Assembly (NCBI RefSeq): GCF_009730915.1
Contig: NC_052479.1
Coordinates: forward strand, 30,381,610-30,445,609
DNA: 64,000 nt
Origin: Dioscorea cayenensis subsp. rotundata
Taxonomy: Eukaryota; Streptophyta; Magnoliopsida; Dioscoreales; Dioscoreaceae
Reading direction: 5' to 3'
A program made the translations under genes and the position numbers. Position 1 is the stretch's first letter. Each line of letters opens with the position of its first letter. The notes beneath the pieces are model-generated. The model was not told the origin of the DNA. It saw only the letters and a list, made by a program, of their open reading frames with translations, and ran no database searches. Below, piece after piece: positions 14,418 through 27,624 of this stretch.

Positions 14418-15356
14418 CAAGGTTGTCAGACCGGCCCGAGCATTGACTTGGCTAAACCCAAGGGTTATTGGTCGATGGGTTTGATAGGGTTGACTTGGGG
14501 TTTAACCGGGGTTAATAATAAATTATAAAAAAACATTATAATAATTAATAATATACAAATATAATATTAAAATTATAATTATAATATAAAAAACTACTCA
14601 AATTTGATATTTAAATTGATAAATGACTAGTGTTTTCTAATTATGTCATTTATTTTTATATTTTTTTAATATTTATAAATTTAATATATTAATATATAAT
14701 TATCAAACTTCTCTTGGTGTTTTTTATTTATTTATTTGTTTATTGGTTGATTTTGTTAGAATAGATAAGAAATTTAATTCACTAATTTTTATATATATTT
14801 TTTTATTTGAATGATATATTTTATCAATAAATTATATAATTTATATGATCTCAATTGAGTTTTTATTTTGTTTTAAATTTTTATATTTTTTATTTAGTTA
14901 GAATATTTTATTATTATATTTTATAATAAAATTACATTTATTTATTATTAAATTTTTTTAAAAAATAAATTTTTAGAAAGTATTTATCATAACATATTAA
15001 TGAATTTTATTTTTAAATGTTATGTTGTTAAGTTTATGATATATATATATATATATATATATATTGTAATTCTGTTTATTGATTAAAAATTAAAAATTAA
15101 TATTAATAGATATATATGATTATCTGATTTTTAATGAAAAAATAATAATAATAATAATAAAGTATTAGATATTGTCAAAAAATAAAAATCCTAACATTGT
15201 GACCCGGTTGACCCGACTGGGTCAATCGGTTTCCGATTGAACCACTCGGGTCACCAAGTTAACACTGGGTTTTTCCATACCCGATTCAATGGGGTATACT
15301 TGGTTTCTGATTTTTTCAGTTGAACCGGTCGGACTAGTCTGAGTCTGACTATTTTG
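14418..15356. mobile_element. Non-autonomous hAT-like element with empty-site evidence
   Basis: A 939-bp insertion starts CAAGGTTGTCAGAC and ends, reverse-complemented, CAAAATAGTCAGAC: 14-bp imperfect terminal inverted repeats. It is flanked by 8-bp direct repeats AGTATTTG (14410-14417) and ATTATTTG (15357-15364), the length hAT transposases produce. The duplicated copy of this flank at about 39.85 kb runs straight through ATTATTTGAGTTTAATTT without the insert, giving a natural empty site. Both ends are rich in ACCCGG/GACCGG words and the middle is AT-rich. There is no coding capacity. Confidence 0.8.
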
Positions 15357-15364
15357 ATTATTTG

Positions 15365-16401
15365 AGTTTAATTTAGCCCAAAAACTCTAAGTTGACAGAT
15401 AAGATTTATATATTCAAATTAATCGATGTGAGATTATTAGTTAATTTAATATATTTTTTTGTATTATATACTTGTTAATTTTGATATATAATGTATAAAA
15501 TGCAAACTATTCAAAGAACTAACATATAACTCATTTCCGACTGCTTCCAAATCTCTCTTTGGTTAATTAATATTAGTCGATAAATTACGTTTGTGATTCA
15601 TTTTATTAAAAAGAAACACAAATACACACAAAAACATAAATATAAAGTATCAAAATCAAATCCAACATCTAAAGAGTCCTTGATTTCAAATGGTTGGTTT
15701 AGAATGTGAAAGACTAACTAGTGCTCCTCCTCCTCCTCATGCTTAGTCATATCATGTTTGTTCATTTTCATGAGCTGAAAATTCAAACATGATAAGTCCT
15801 ACACCACCACAAAATCTTGCTTTGATTATGAATAACATTAACTTGTTAAGTCTTGTCCAAAAGATTTGGATTATATTTTGTGCTATTCTTGACTAGTCCT
15901 CTTGTCATGCCCTTCTAAGTGCACTCAAGTTTTCATTAACTATTTAAAGATATGGCTCCACCTCCACATTCATCCAAAATGATCCATTTCTTTCCAACAT
16001 GTCATGAATTATTACTCCTTTTTGAGTTCTTAGAACACAAGTGTCATTCTTTGATTTGATAGTTTAAGTGCAAAATTAGTTACTGATTTTTTTTTGTTTA
16101 ATTACTGATTGATTTGATTAAAGATATTTAATTGAAGAACCAATGCAATGCTTACACTTTGATTTAATTACGTCAATATGCTAAGCCAAAGATCTTTTTT
16201 TGATTTCTTATAAAAGTAATGTTGAGTTTCCACTTGTTGCGTGTTAAGTTTGTCATTTGGATTTTTATTAATGTTGGACTAATTCTGAGCAATTTCACTT
16301 GTTTATACCCTTTACCTGAATAAAGATAAACATGATAAAGGTAAGTTTGGAAGTGGAGTTTCAAAATCAGAAATGATGTCAGTGAAGGCTATCAAAATTT
16401 A
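15365..16401. other. AT-rich intergenic DNA
   Basis: The first 60 bases continue the SMC4 downstream flank that is also present near 39.8 kb. Beyond that I see no coding frame, RNA gene or clear transposon end. Confidence 0.5.
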
Positions 16402-16800
16402 GATGAAAATGATGGAAATGAAATCAAACTAGACTCGGTTCTTAGCTGTCAATCACTGGGTAAATCTGTTAGGTGCGTACTGTACTATAATCAAATTTTC
16501 ATTTTGAACATCAAACTTCAATTTATATTATTATTTAGATGAAAATGATGGAAATGAAATCAAACCAGACTGGGTTTTAGTTGTCAACCACTGGGTAAAT
16601 TTGTTAGGTGAGTACCGTACTATAATTATTTTTCATTTTGAGTATTGAACTTCAATTTATATCATTATTTCGATGAAAATGATAAAAATGAAATCAAACA
16701 AGACTGGGTTCTTAGCTGTCAACCACTGGGTAAATTTGTTATGTGGGTACCATATTATAATCATTTTTCATTTCGAGTATTGAACTTCAATTCATATTAT
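16402..16800 (+). repeat. Three-copy tandem repeat, unit about 134 bp
   Basis: Three head-to-tail copies begin GATGAAAATGAT at 16402, 16538 and 16672. Each contains CTGGGTAAATYTGTTA and ends in ACTTCAATTYATAT. The copies are clearly diverged. The last runs into non-repeated DNA with a GC-richer patch at about 16980-17070. No coding frame is conserved between units. The block could be a tandem minisatellite or part of a decayed transposon. Confidence 0.8.
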
Positions 16801-18060
16801 TTGGTCACAAAACTTTAATTTGTGTTCACTGGATGGGTACCGAGAGGATTACTGGGAGAATTTGATGACATTTATAACGGATTTGTCATTTCACTACCAA
16901 TTCGCGCTTCAGCTGCATATGTGTATATATATGCCATATCATTAAAGAAAGCCACATGGTTATTTTTATTGACCAATTCGTTGGGCCTACGTGGCATGTG
17001 CCGTATTAATAAGAGTGACCATGCGGACCCGTGACCCTCTTTAATGATGTGTCATGCGCGCGTATGCAGATGGAGGAGTAAACTAGTGTTAACTTAACAA
17101 ATGTGACATACATGTTATCAAATTTTTCTTGGAATTTTCTAGGTATTCTATCACTAAACGCAAATTAAAATTGAATAATCAGATTGATACTAATTGTCGA
17201 AGTTCCTAGAAAAGAAAAAATTGCAATAGCACAGTATTCAATCTATATATTTATCTTTCAATCTCTTACTCAAAATAAAGTGTAAGTTGCATGGTTTCCT
17301 TAATTTTTGATAGTTTGAGTTGAAACTGAAATAAATGAAATGAAAGATGGAGAGTTTCACTCAATTATTTAATTTATGCCCATGCCTATGGTACTAATGT
17401 TTTAAAATAAAAATTATACAAGAAGATCTTAAAAAAATAAATTCAAAGAAAAAGGTCATCAATTTATGTTAAGGTACAATTATCATATAAATAATGTGTG
17501 TGCATGCATATAAAATAAAATTGTATATATGTGTATGTATTCACTTAAGTTTTAAATAATTTGGATGAAAAATGTTAAAAGGAAGCAATTAAGTTCAAGT
17601 TTTAAGGTTATTAATAAGTTGTAATGAATTACGTTGCTCATATGAATTGTAAGCATATGTACCTTGGTAAAGGGTGTAATGGAACCTTATATACAATTAA
17701 AGTGGTTAAATTAAATATTCATGGAATTAAAAAAAGTATAGTACCGTAAAAGATCAATACAATGAGAATAATTTTCTTTAAAAAAATAAAATAATTAAAA
17801 TTGATAAGGCTCAAGTTCTTTAACCTTTGCAATTATATTATATATTGAGTATTCACAAATAATGAAACTATAAATTGCATTTCTTTACAACTAGAAACAT
17901 CAAAATCTCGGTTGCACAACAAATAAATAATTTATTAATTATTAAAAAAAATCAAACTTGGCTCCTTGGGAATGGAAAACTACTTTACCTTATTACTATG
18001 AAAATCAATTAAATATATATAATAAATAAGAATACAAGATTTTCTTTCATATATTTTGCG
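16801..18060. other. Intergenic DNA, no gene seen
   Basis: The short open frame at 16822-17034 has no recognisable domain. The GC-richer patch around 16980-17070 resembles degenerate transposon sequence but I found no matching terminal repeats. The rest is AT-rich. Confidence 0.45.
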
Positions 18061-18660
18061 GACTTTTATAGAACGTAGATGAGAGAGAGTGACATGGATT
18101 GGTGAGTAGAGAGACTACAATAGGTGCAGTAATAGTACCAAAGAATTGTATTGATTGAAAAAACGAGTTGGAGAGTTTGTTGGTTTGTTTTATAGTTTCT
18201 CCTATAGGTCTGGCTACAATTTATTGAGGTAGTGTGCATCTGATGGTCTAAGAGTTTAGCTTAAATTACTGTGCATCTCACTCGGCACTATATGAGATAG
18301 TGTCTTGGTTTTGTTTTATAGCTCCTCCCCTAAGTTTAGGTAGAAATAGACTTGAATGATTATGATTTTGTTGAAATACTGTGCATTTGATGTTCATATG
18401 GTTCAATTCAACTTAAATTACTGTGCATTTCATTTGATACTATGCATCCTACTTTGGCACTATGTGAGAGAGTGTGTTGGTTTTGTTTTATAACTTTTAC
18501 TAGTAGTTTAAATTATTGTGCATCCTATTTGGCACCATGTGAGAGAGAGTGTACTGTAGGTTTTGGAGAAATAAGTATTGTGCATATGATGATTAGATGA
18601 TTCGGCTTAAATGACTATGCATCCCACTTGGTACTATTTATAAGCACAGTAATATTGTTG
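18061..18660. repeat. Degenerate tandem repeat region
   Basis: Phrases such as TTGGTTTTGTTTTATA (about 18180, 18306 and 18477), ACTGTGCAT and GGCACYATRTGAGA recur at intervals of roughly 120-170 bp. This indicates an old, irregular tandem array. No protein-coding frame runs through it. Confidence 0.55.
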
Positions 18661-18860
18661 TTCTGTTTATGAAATAAATCTAGTGAGATGCTGATAGGTG
18701 TTGATCCAACGATTCATCACAAATGTTTGTAGATATTAAATCTACAGAAGTTTGTAGATGATGGGTGCTTATATATAAATATTTGCCAACTCATATATAT
18801 AAATAAGAAAAAAGAAGATAGAGTGATATATATTTATATGGGAAAACATTATCTAAGTAA

Positions 18861-18885
18861 GTCCCTAGATTTCAAATCTAGGGAC
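18861..18885. repeat. Near-perfect 25-bp palindrome
   Basis: The arms GTCCCTAGATTT and AAATCTAGGGAC are perfectly complementary around one central base. CCGTTGGATC, a word frequent in plant MITE-like repeats, follows at about 18900. Diverged relatives of the arm (CATCCCTAGA, ACGTCCCTGAGA) occur at 19050-19095, so the palindrome may be one end of a decayed element. Confidence 0.65.
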
Positions 18886-19087
18886 ATTTTAAATCTAAGC
18901 CGTTGGATCATCATCCGATGGTTGATTGATTATATAAACACTGTACATCCTTTTTACTCGCTCATGATCATCGTGACAACACCGTAGAACGCTGGGTTTC
19001 ATCATGTTTATAATGAGTAAGAGCTGCCGATTTTTATCCGACGAGCTACTATGACATCCCTAGAATCGAAATCTGAGACGTCCCTGA

Positions 19088-19101
19088 GATGTATATATAT
19101 A

Positions 19102-19147
<46 letters not shown>
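19088..19147. repeat. (TA)n microsatellite
   Basis: A run of about 30 AT dinucleotides with one interruption. It is non-coding. Confidence 0.9.
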
Positions 19148-19150
<3 letters not shown>

Positions 19151-20885
19151 TGGCCAACAACATTCATAATCTATTGGCACCAGGTTCACTTCGAACCGTC
19201 TAGAGAAAATGGGGTGTAGGTAAAATCATGATAAATATATTTTTAATATTTTTTATCAAAAAAAATAAATCATATGATAGAAATAAAAAAATATTATTAT
19301 AAATCAATTAAATTAAAATAAATTTTATAGTTTAAAAAATAATTAAAAATCTTCAAAATTATAATTATGTGGATATGATTTTAGGATGATAGTACATAAA
19401 ATGTTTAAATATAATATTTTAAAAAAGAAAACATGAACTATGAGATACTGAAAAACTCTGTGAGGCCTATTATAAGTCCAAATTTATTATATATTAATAT
19501 TATAATAAATTAAGTTTTATATTTAAAAAAATTAAAATATATAAATTGTGGGAGCTAGGTATAAGTCTTAAATATAGTTTTTTTTTTAAATATATGAATT
19601 GTGGGGCCTTAGATAATACTCCTACTAAATAAAAATTGTAAATATAGTTTTTTTAAAAATATATAAATTATGGGGCCCTAGGTATAAGTCTTGGTCATAT
19701 ATGCTTAGGGTCGACTTTTGTCCCCTGATCACAGACAGAGATTGAATCTCTCCTCATACCAGGGGAGCACATATGGTATATTTAGAAAATCCGTGTACAT
19801 TCTTGACATATGGCTTACACATAATTGTCAAATATACATAGATGCATGTACCATGAGAGCCTTTATTTTATATATCCACCACATATGAAACTCACATAAT
19901 ATTAATTACTTCTTCACATAACAATTCATAGCATTTATTAATCTTTATACACATGCATGTATATGTCCTTCAATTTAAGTCATGCACATGTCTTAAATCT
20001 GTCCCTCAAGAATGACCCAGATTTCATTCTCATTGTTTCAATTGGATGCCATTGATTTCTATCACATCACTTCTTCCAAGTATTTTCCACATGCTCTGTT
20101 ATTGGATCTAAAATAATAATAATAATAATAATAATATGTGTGCATGTCTTGGCCTTACAAGTCACAACCATCAGAAGATATGAAAACAAACTTCAATTTG
20201 GAACATTGCAAAGCCTAAAAATATCCTCACACACTCTTTTTCAATCATATGTTGTATATATATATATTATCAAGTATTAACAATAATATAAATAAATAAA
20301 TAAATAAAATAAACTTAATCTATCCTTTCATTCATATATTCATTCATGACATCAAAGCTTTCATGCAAAACCTTAATTTCAATAAACTAACTATGTCTTC
20401 GTATAAAGAAGACAAAACTAAGAACATATATAACAAATAGATCAAGAAGAAGCTTAATTTATTAATTCATTCATAAGACCATAGCTTTCATGCAAAACAT
20501 TAATTAATAATACTTCAATAAACTAACTAACTCTATGTTTTTATATAAATTAAGAAGCAGCTAGATTAATATATTAAAGACATATATAACAAACAGATCA
20601 AATTAATTAAAAGAAGCTTCATTCATTTCATTCATTCATAAAATCATACCTTTCATGTAAAAACAATACCAACAAACTAATTAACATGATCCTTAGTGAG
20701 CTAGAAAACTAAACTAGAGATGTATATATATATCATCACCTCCAAAGCTATGTCTTGATATAAAGATTAAAGAGAGGTGATATATATCTATACCAACACA
20801 AGCTCAACAACAACAACAACAATAACAACAACAACAACAAGCTTCATTCATTAATTCATTCACTAATTGATTCATTTTCATAGAA
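19148..20885. other. AT-rich DNA downstream of the zinc-finger gene
   Basis: No gene is seen. The segment holds short (AAT)n, (TA)n and (AAAT)n tracts and an ATTCATTCATT-rich zone. A (CAA)n-like run at about 20803-20841 probably lies in the 3' UTR of the minus-strand zinc-finger gene. A frame antisense to that gene here is a shadow. Confidence 0.5.
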
Positions 20886-21362
20886 TCATAGCCGGAGTGA
20901 TAAGTCAAGTTCATCATCTTCAGGCCTTCGATACCTCCCGGGCCACGCCGGAGAAGAAGCTTCCCTCCTCTCAATCCTCCCAAGAGTAGCACCATAATAA
21001 TTTTCTTCGGTCCCGGCTCGAGAAGAAGAGCCGGCCGAATGAGGCCGGAAAGTACTGATACTCAAATCCCGGCTTCTCTTAGCAAGACTTCTCTCAAGCT
21101 TATGAGCATTTTGATGTCCTCCCAAGGCTTGTGAGCTATAAAACTTTCTTTGGCAGTAGTTGCATGAGAAAATTCTAGCTGGTTCTGGTGGAAGATATGC
21201 AGCTGGTTGATCAAGCCCAAGGTCAAGGTTCAACTCTTCAATCATACTACTCTTGCTCTTCTTGTTGTTATACTCCATGACTTTCATGCCAAGGATATGC
21301 TTTCTTTGTTCCTCAGTGTGTGGTGAGTAATATATACTAGTGTGGTAGTAGTGTGTCTTCAT
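20886..21362 (-). CDS. Single C2H2 zinc-finger protein with C-terminal EAR repressor motif
   Basis: This is a 158-residue intronless gene. Its one finger reads C-N-Y-C ... [10 protein letters not shown], the plant-specific Q-type C2H2 finger (about residues 67-87), followed by a basic stretch [11 protein letters not shown]. The C-terminus DELDLSLRL is an LxLxL EAR motif, which recruits TOPLESS-type co-repressors. A second LDLGLD-like EAR motif is near residue 45. The [21 protein letters not shown] form is closest to the ZFP1/3/4/7 group linked to trichome, hormone and light responses; that group assignment is from memory. I chose the first ATG (21362). A slightly later ATG (MKVMEYN) would keep all motifs. 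A (TA)n/(CA)n tract and a GA-rich tract lie just upstream, where the 5' UTR and promoter would be. Confidence 0.9.
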   Translation of the reverse strand: MKTHYYHTSIYYSPHTEEQRKHILGMKVMEYNNKKSKSSMIEELNLDLGLDQPAAYLPPEPARIFSCNYCQRKFYSSQALGGHQNAHKLERSLAKRSRDLSISTFRPHSAGSSSRAGTEENYYGATLGRIERREASSPAWPGRYRRPEDDELDLSLRL

Positions 21363-24342
21363 GCCTCTTTCTTCTTTTCATATATATATATATACACACA
21401 CACACACATACATTTATATCTATCAAGGAGACAATTAATTAATGTTGTGGTGTTCCTCAAGACCATCTATATACACACACATATATATATATACATATAT
21501 ACTAATTGTATAGTATATATGAGAGAAAGAGAGAGAGAGAGAGAGAAAAAGAGAGGGACAAAGGACTGAAAGAGAATCAAAGGAAGGAGTTAAGTGTTGA
21601 TGTGTTTGTCTACCATAATAAAGGCAAAGATTGTGTCGGTAAGTATGTGATAAATATTAGATTGGCTTTCATCTATGACTTAGTTTGCAAGTGCATCATA
21701 AACTTGCATGTGAACTTTTTCTCTTTTGGTTTTTTTGTTTTTAAATTTGTTTAAGAGTTTTTTTTTTAATTGGGAATTACTTGCAATTAAGTTAACAAAC
21801 ACATTAAAAGTTGGTTAGCTACTTGTGTATTTCTTTTAGTTAGTTTTCATGCCAAGGTTTGATTATTTATTTATTTATTTTGTATGTATTTGTGTCTCTT
21901 GGTGATTGGTTGAATAAGTGTTTCAATGTTTAGAAATATTATTTGAAGGGAGTACGTAGGTAGAGGGAGATGGTTAATTAAAGAGAATGTAGGGGACAAG
22001 ATAGCTAGGAGGTGAGAAACATAAACGGTGAATGGATTTTTTATCTTTTTGTAAAAAAATAAATATGCTTTATTAAATATCTATTTCAAAATTCCAACTA
22101 TTATATATTAATAAAACTCTTATACAAAGCATGGTTTATATAAATAATAATATCAATTTGATACTGATTTTTCAGTTAATTAATTTTATGAAATTTTGAT
22201 GTAATTTCTCAATGATATGTGATAGAAAAAATATATAAGGCAAATAATAAATAATAAAAAGCAGTGTCATTTAAATTTGAAATTAAGTATAAAGAACATA
22301 GAAAACCAATAATATATATGTATATATTACAAATAAAAAAAATTGGTGGAAAATTAATGAAAGGGCAATCCAAAGTAGTACAAGGATTAATGTGGAAATG
22401 GAGGACAGAAAGGAGGAAGTTGAATGGGCATCTTCTACTTAAATATTTAGTGCATGGACATGATATAGTGTGTTTTTTTTTCTTGGTCCGGCACACAAGC
22501 ACTTATTAAATAGCTTCATGCATGTCTCTTCCATCACAGACACTCAAGCTGCCACCCTTGTATTACCTATGTCTTCCCTAGATCCTATTTCAATTTATTC
22601 CATTTTTTCATTATATATATATACACATACACACATATCAGCTTAGCATTATCATAATCAATCTTCTTAAATAGATAGTTTTGAAGTTCAATTTATACCT
22701 AATAAAACTATGACTATTATCATGCAGGTAAAAGTTTTTTTTCTTAATTTTTTTCAAAGTTATATATGGAGTCAAATTTCTAGTTGAATATGTTATAGTT
22801 GTGCTATGAGTAACAAAGGTAGAGAGGTTTGGTTTTACTATTGTAAAATTTATAATGTGTTAAATTTTACTATATGTTATTGGGATTTAATTATCATCCA
22901 ATTATTAAAGTTTCGTATTAAATCCAATGTAATTTATTGGACTAGGTGTGAGGATTTTTGGGGATTGTTTGGGGTTCTTGTATTTCTCTCTTCCTTGATC
23001 CATATAGTGAAATGAGGTCAAGATTGTCACTTTATTGAGCAAGCGAAATAATTAAATTATATAAATTTTTATGTTTTTTTTAGTGTGGATGTTTATGTAA
23101 TTCTTTTTGATTTTATTCTTGTAACATTTACATATTTTTTTCTCACACTATTATACATTAATATTTATATGACAATATTATACACTAATTAAATCGACAT
23201 TTCACACTGGTTTGATAAAAAGTAAAATTATTATATATGTAACTATTTATTATTAATCAAAAACCATTTTTCCAACATACATATTTTAATAAATAAAAAA
23301 TTTGAATATTTAATGGGATACTGAACTAGAGATGCATATTCTTCCAAGTTTGGAAAAAAAAAACTTAATTCATAAAATCAAAAAATTACAAACTAGAAGA
23401 ATATTATATATGTGTGTATTCAAACTTTTAGATTAAATCTAGTCCAAATAATTAAAAATGTATGTGATTTACATGATATTATTGAAGAAATGAAGTGAAG
23501 ATAAAGTGGAAAACAAAGTGCATTGAATGACAAATTCTAAGAAGCATTCTTTTAATAAGTATCAAGTTAAATATATATGCATGTTCCAATGGCATACAAT
23601 TAAGATCATCCTTAGCAACACCCACTTGACAAAACAATGGACCACTTATTCCCACCACATGATAAATGCATCCAAGTTAATAATTAATGGACACTAGTCA
23701 TTGTACCCATTAGATATGGTTATCTACATGGTGTGAGTGATATATGTGGTATATGTCCTCCCATGTTTATTAAGATAGTGATATTTTGTCTCCTATGATT
23801 TCTCACACATCTCATTGAGTTTTTGGTTTCAATATATTTGAATTTATTATTGTAAGTAGATACATAAATTATATTTATTGTAACGAAAACATAAATATTT
23901 TGTTAATACTAATTTAAGGGAGAAAAATTTGAGTTGAATTAATTCAAAATAAGCTTGAGTGATTTGATTAAATTAATGGCTTCTATATCTTCAATTGCAA
24001 TTAAAAAAAAAAATTTAAAAATAATATAATTACATAGAATATGTTTTTGTGGTTAAATTAAATTTGAATAACAACAGTAATAATAGTGTGGATATTTTTA
24101 TTTTTTTAAAACAAATTAGCATATATATTTAAGGTTCAGGTCTATTTGTTTGGTTGCCATGTGAATTGTTCTTTTAATTAATTAATATTACTAATATTAG
24201 AAGATTGACTAATTATCAAAGTGTTCACTCACTCTTCTTCTTCCTTTTAAAATGTTGGTCCTTTACAATTCTTTTTAAATTATGTAGTTTATTTTTTACA
24301 TTTATATGTATTAAAAATTTTATGCCTGTTTTAATATATACA

Positions 24343-24406
<64 letters not shown>

Positions 24407-25638
24407 CTAAAGAGTAATGTCCAAGTACATAGAAATAAATGCAAAAGATTGACTTGTTTATTCTTGACCCCCTCATTGAACTCTTTAGATTATATTTGCT
24501 CAAGGTAGAGAAGTGGTACATTTTGTATTTTTATTTGATATATATTACATCAAAGTTTTAGTAAATTTAATTATTCATACTAAAACTAATTAATCATATA
24601 TATATACACACACAACCACAATGGTGCATAAATTTCCATATACACACAATTAAAAACAAAACATATATTCATTCATATATATATATATATATATATATAT
24701 TAAATTTTTGTTCTTGTCCATAAAATAAAAATAATAATAATAAAGAAGATGATATTGATGACGATGATAATAAATTGATAATTTTTCATTTACTTATTAA
24801 GTTCACTTGGAATATCACATGTAATATAAGATAATTAATGTTAAAATTACAACTAATCTAAAAGTATATGTTTTATCAGACAAAGTTGACAATTTTAAAA
24901 TTAATATCAAATGAATGATAAATTACATAGTTTAAAATTATTATTACTATTATTATTATTATATTAAAATTTCATGATCAATGAGGTAAGTTGATGAGAT
25001 GTTGTGGTCTTAACCACCACAAATGAAAAACTTGCAAGTGATGTGTGCTTTATGAAAAGAGTTTGCACTTTTTTGATGGCTTGATAATTATTTGTGGGCC
25101 TCATTAAAGCTATTAATTTACATGAGAAATTAATGTTTCTCATTTTTAATTTAAAGACTACTTAGCATCCGTGCGACATTAATTACGTTTCTTCTAATCC
25201 TTTCTCTTCTTTGTTTATTTATTAACAATTTCTCTTATTTTATTATTTTTTTTAACTCCCATCTATGTAAGATAAATTCCCTATCAATGTCCTTCCTCTA
25301 ATATTTGAATATATATTTGATTTTTTTTAATATTAAATTAGAGTAAAAAGAGGCATGCCATACATAAACTTTAACAAGGTTTGGCCATCTTTGTTTTTTC
25401 TTTTGAATAAATGATGACACACATATATATATATAATAAATACTATGCTTGTGAATAATCCACAACTAACCAAGCATAGTATTAGACTTTACATGATTCA
25501 GTCAAATATTTGATTCACATATTATTTTTTTTTAAGAACCATATAACTTTAAAAACGCGGTTATATACATAGCTCAAAATTGAACCGGTTTGAATTAATA
25601 AAGATGAATTATAATATCAAAAATTCATCGATCACAGA

Positions 25639-25682
<44 letters not shown>

Positions 25683-25953
25683 CTTATATAAATGGAACCC
25701 CAAGAATGGGTCCAACAACAAAATAATTCAAGGGACATCACATGTTCAATTATTGAGAAACTATATATGATTATACAACTTGCAAAACAAAAGGATTAAT
25801 TAGGTTAAAAGGTGCAAACTTAATACATAAAATATCATTGATCACATCATCATAGCAATTCCCACCACCACCCAAAGACCTTCCTTTTGTCTCTAGCATA
25901 AAACATCTCAAGTAGCTAAAACTTAACCTTCATAATTCATAACTTTGTGATCA
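21363..25953. other. Long AT-rich intergenic region
   Basis: No convincing gene is seen. Short frames at 21506-21754, 22264-22509 and 22806-23015 are low-complexity and domain-free. The segment holds microsatellites, including (GA)n at about 21518-21547, (CATA)n/(TA)n at about 24345-24402, (TA)n at 24675-24702 and 25645-25679. TATATAAAT near 25685 could be a TATA box for the DUF761 gene, but it lies about 270 bp before that ATG. Confidence 0.5.
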
Positions 25954-26361
25954 ATGGCTAACAAGAAGATCAAGTTTCAAGTGCTAAGAAGGCTAAAACA
26001 AGCAGTGAAGAAGGTGAGGTTAATTATATCATTCAATGCAAGCAAGTTGTTCATTTCTTCAATGGCAAGGTCACCGGATTCTCGCCGGTTAGTTTATAGA
26101 CGGCAACCGAGCTTGTTAGATTGCGGTTCGAGCTTCGAAAGAGATAATGAAAGTTTTTATCAATTTGTTAGCTTGTCGAATGAGATGCCGAAGAATAGAA
26201 CAGTGTCAAGGACCACAAGTGCATGTTCATCAAAAGATGAAGGTGATGAAGATGTTGATAAGAGAGCTGAGGAATTTATTAGAAATTTTCATAAGCATAT
26301 TTGTATGGAAAGACAAGTTTCACTTAAACTAAGTTATTGTACAAAGGAAAGGAATGAATGA
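25954..26361 (+). CDS. DUF761 (cotton-fibre-expressed) family protein
   Basis: This is a 135-residue, single-exon gene. The N-terminus is short and basic (MANKKIKFQVLRRLKQAVKK), and a serine-rich low-complexity middle follows. The C-terminal motif DVDKRAEEFIRNFHKHICM followed by RQVSL is the DUF761 signature. Family members are small plant proteins of unclear biochemical function, some linked to growth and defence. The first ATG gives the family-typical start. A second overlapping frame (26147-26332) is a shadow. A (GTT)n tract at about 26379-26402 follows in the 3' region. Confidence 0.85.
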   Translation: MANKKIKFQVLRRLKQAVKKVRLIISFNASKLFISSMARSPDSRRLVYRRQPSLLDCGSSFERDNESFYQFVSLSNEMPKNRTVSRTTSACSSKDEGDEDVDKRAEEFIRNFHKHICMERQVSLKLSYCTKERNE

Positions 26362-26930
26362 TTAATTTTTTGGGTTTGGTTTGTTGTTGTTGTTGTTGTT
26401 GTTAATCAATATGGATTTATATATATATAATTTTTGTGGAATGATTGTTTGGTTAAGATGAACTAATATGTTCAAGGCAAAAATTAATATGTTTTTAATT
26501 TTAGGAAGAAATATTGGTAATAATAAATGAGAATGAATGGTGATTTGTTTGTTTATTTTTCTTTCATCTTCCTTAAAAAAATGGGTCAAGAAGGGATATA
26601 TGATATATATGAGGGTTAAATAGTAATTTTATTAAAAATAAATCTAATTAAAAAATAATGGATCTTTCTTTTTTTAATAAGAGGATTTTAAAATATTAGA
26701 GAAAACTGTGGGATTTTTTAAAAAGTAAAATATGAAGGCATGACATGTGTTTTAAATAAAATAAAAATAAATAAATGTGTTTTAAATAAAATAAAGCTCT
26801 CCACCTTAAATTGTGTACGGATTAAAAATTTTAAATAAAATATATTAGTATGAAGAATTAAATATCATATAATACAAGGTCTAGATCACATAGAAAAAAT
26901 AACAAGATATTTCTAATAAAAAAATTATGA
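26362..26930. other. AT-rich spacer before the MULE
   Basis: This is the 3' flank of the DUF761 gene. It is AT-rich with a short direct repeat, TGTGTTTTAAATAAAATAAA, around 26740-26795. I see nothing coding. Confidence 0.5.
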
Positions 26931-27624
26931 TTTAAATAAGTGGAAATTGCCAAAAAAACCCTACAACTTTGCCAAATTGCCAAACAAACCCCCATAGTTT
27001 CGGAATACCCAAAAACCCCTTCCTTTTCAACTCCATGATTTTGAAACCCCCAAAGTACGTGAACGGCATTAAACGGAGTGTATTTAAAATTTTATGGACT
27101 GAAAAATGCCCTTGCACTGAAGTCGTGGTCTGCACTCCATTTCGGCGTGTGAGAGAAAGTGGGTGGGTTTTTCTTAGGCATTACAAATGCTTGTCTTCTC
27201 TCAACTCGCGACTCGACTCAACTCGCATCTCCGACTCTTCTCTTCCCACAGCACTCTTCCCTTTCCATCTGGGCGTCTCGAAGAAGAAGTCCCCGTGCAA
27301 GTATTCTGAGATTTCGTCACTTTCCAGTCTAAGGTATTCATTATGGTTTTTTGTTAACTATTCTGTTACGAAGAGACATTTTTCGGTTTTGGTTTGTGAT
27401 TTTGTTTTTGTTGGAAGACATCAAGCTTTCGAGGGGATTAATCGTACGGGGTTTTTGTTAGTCTGCAGGGAGATGTCTCGGCTAGGGTTTTTGTTTTGTT
27501 TTACATTTTTCGCCTATGTATACGATCGAAATGGTTTTTCCGATTGTTGTGCTTTTGTGTAATGTTTATAATCTCACGCTTTACCCTTTCGGTTGATATG
27601 GTTGCGATTGTAAAAATGAGGTCT

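Noticed and set aside
14211..14420. Minus-strand frame similar to a frame at 48927-49118
   Set aside because: The similarity comes from duplicated SMC4 3' flank, not from a conserved protein; no start or codon conservation is evident.
26969..27562. 197-codon frame at the left end of the MULE
   Set aside because: Composition is erratic, no domain is recognisable, and it overlaps the terminal region of the element.
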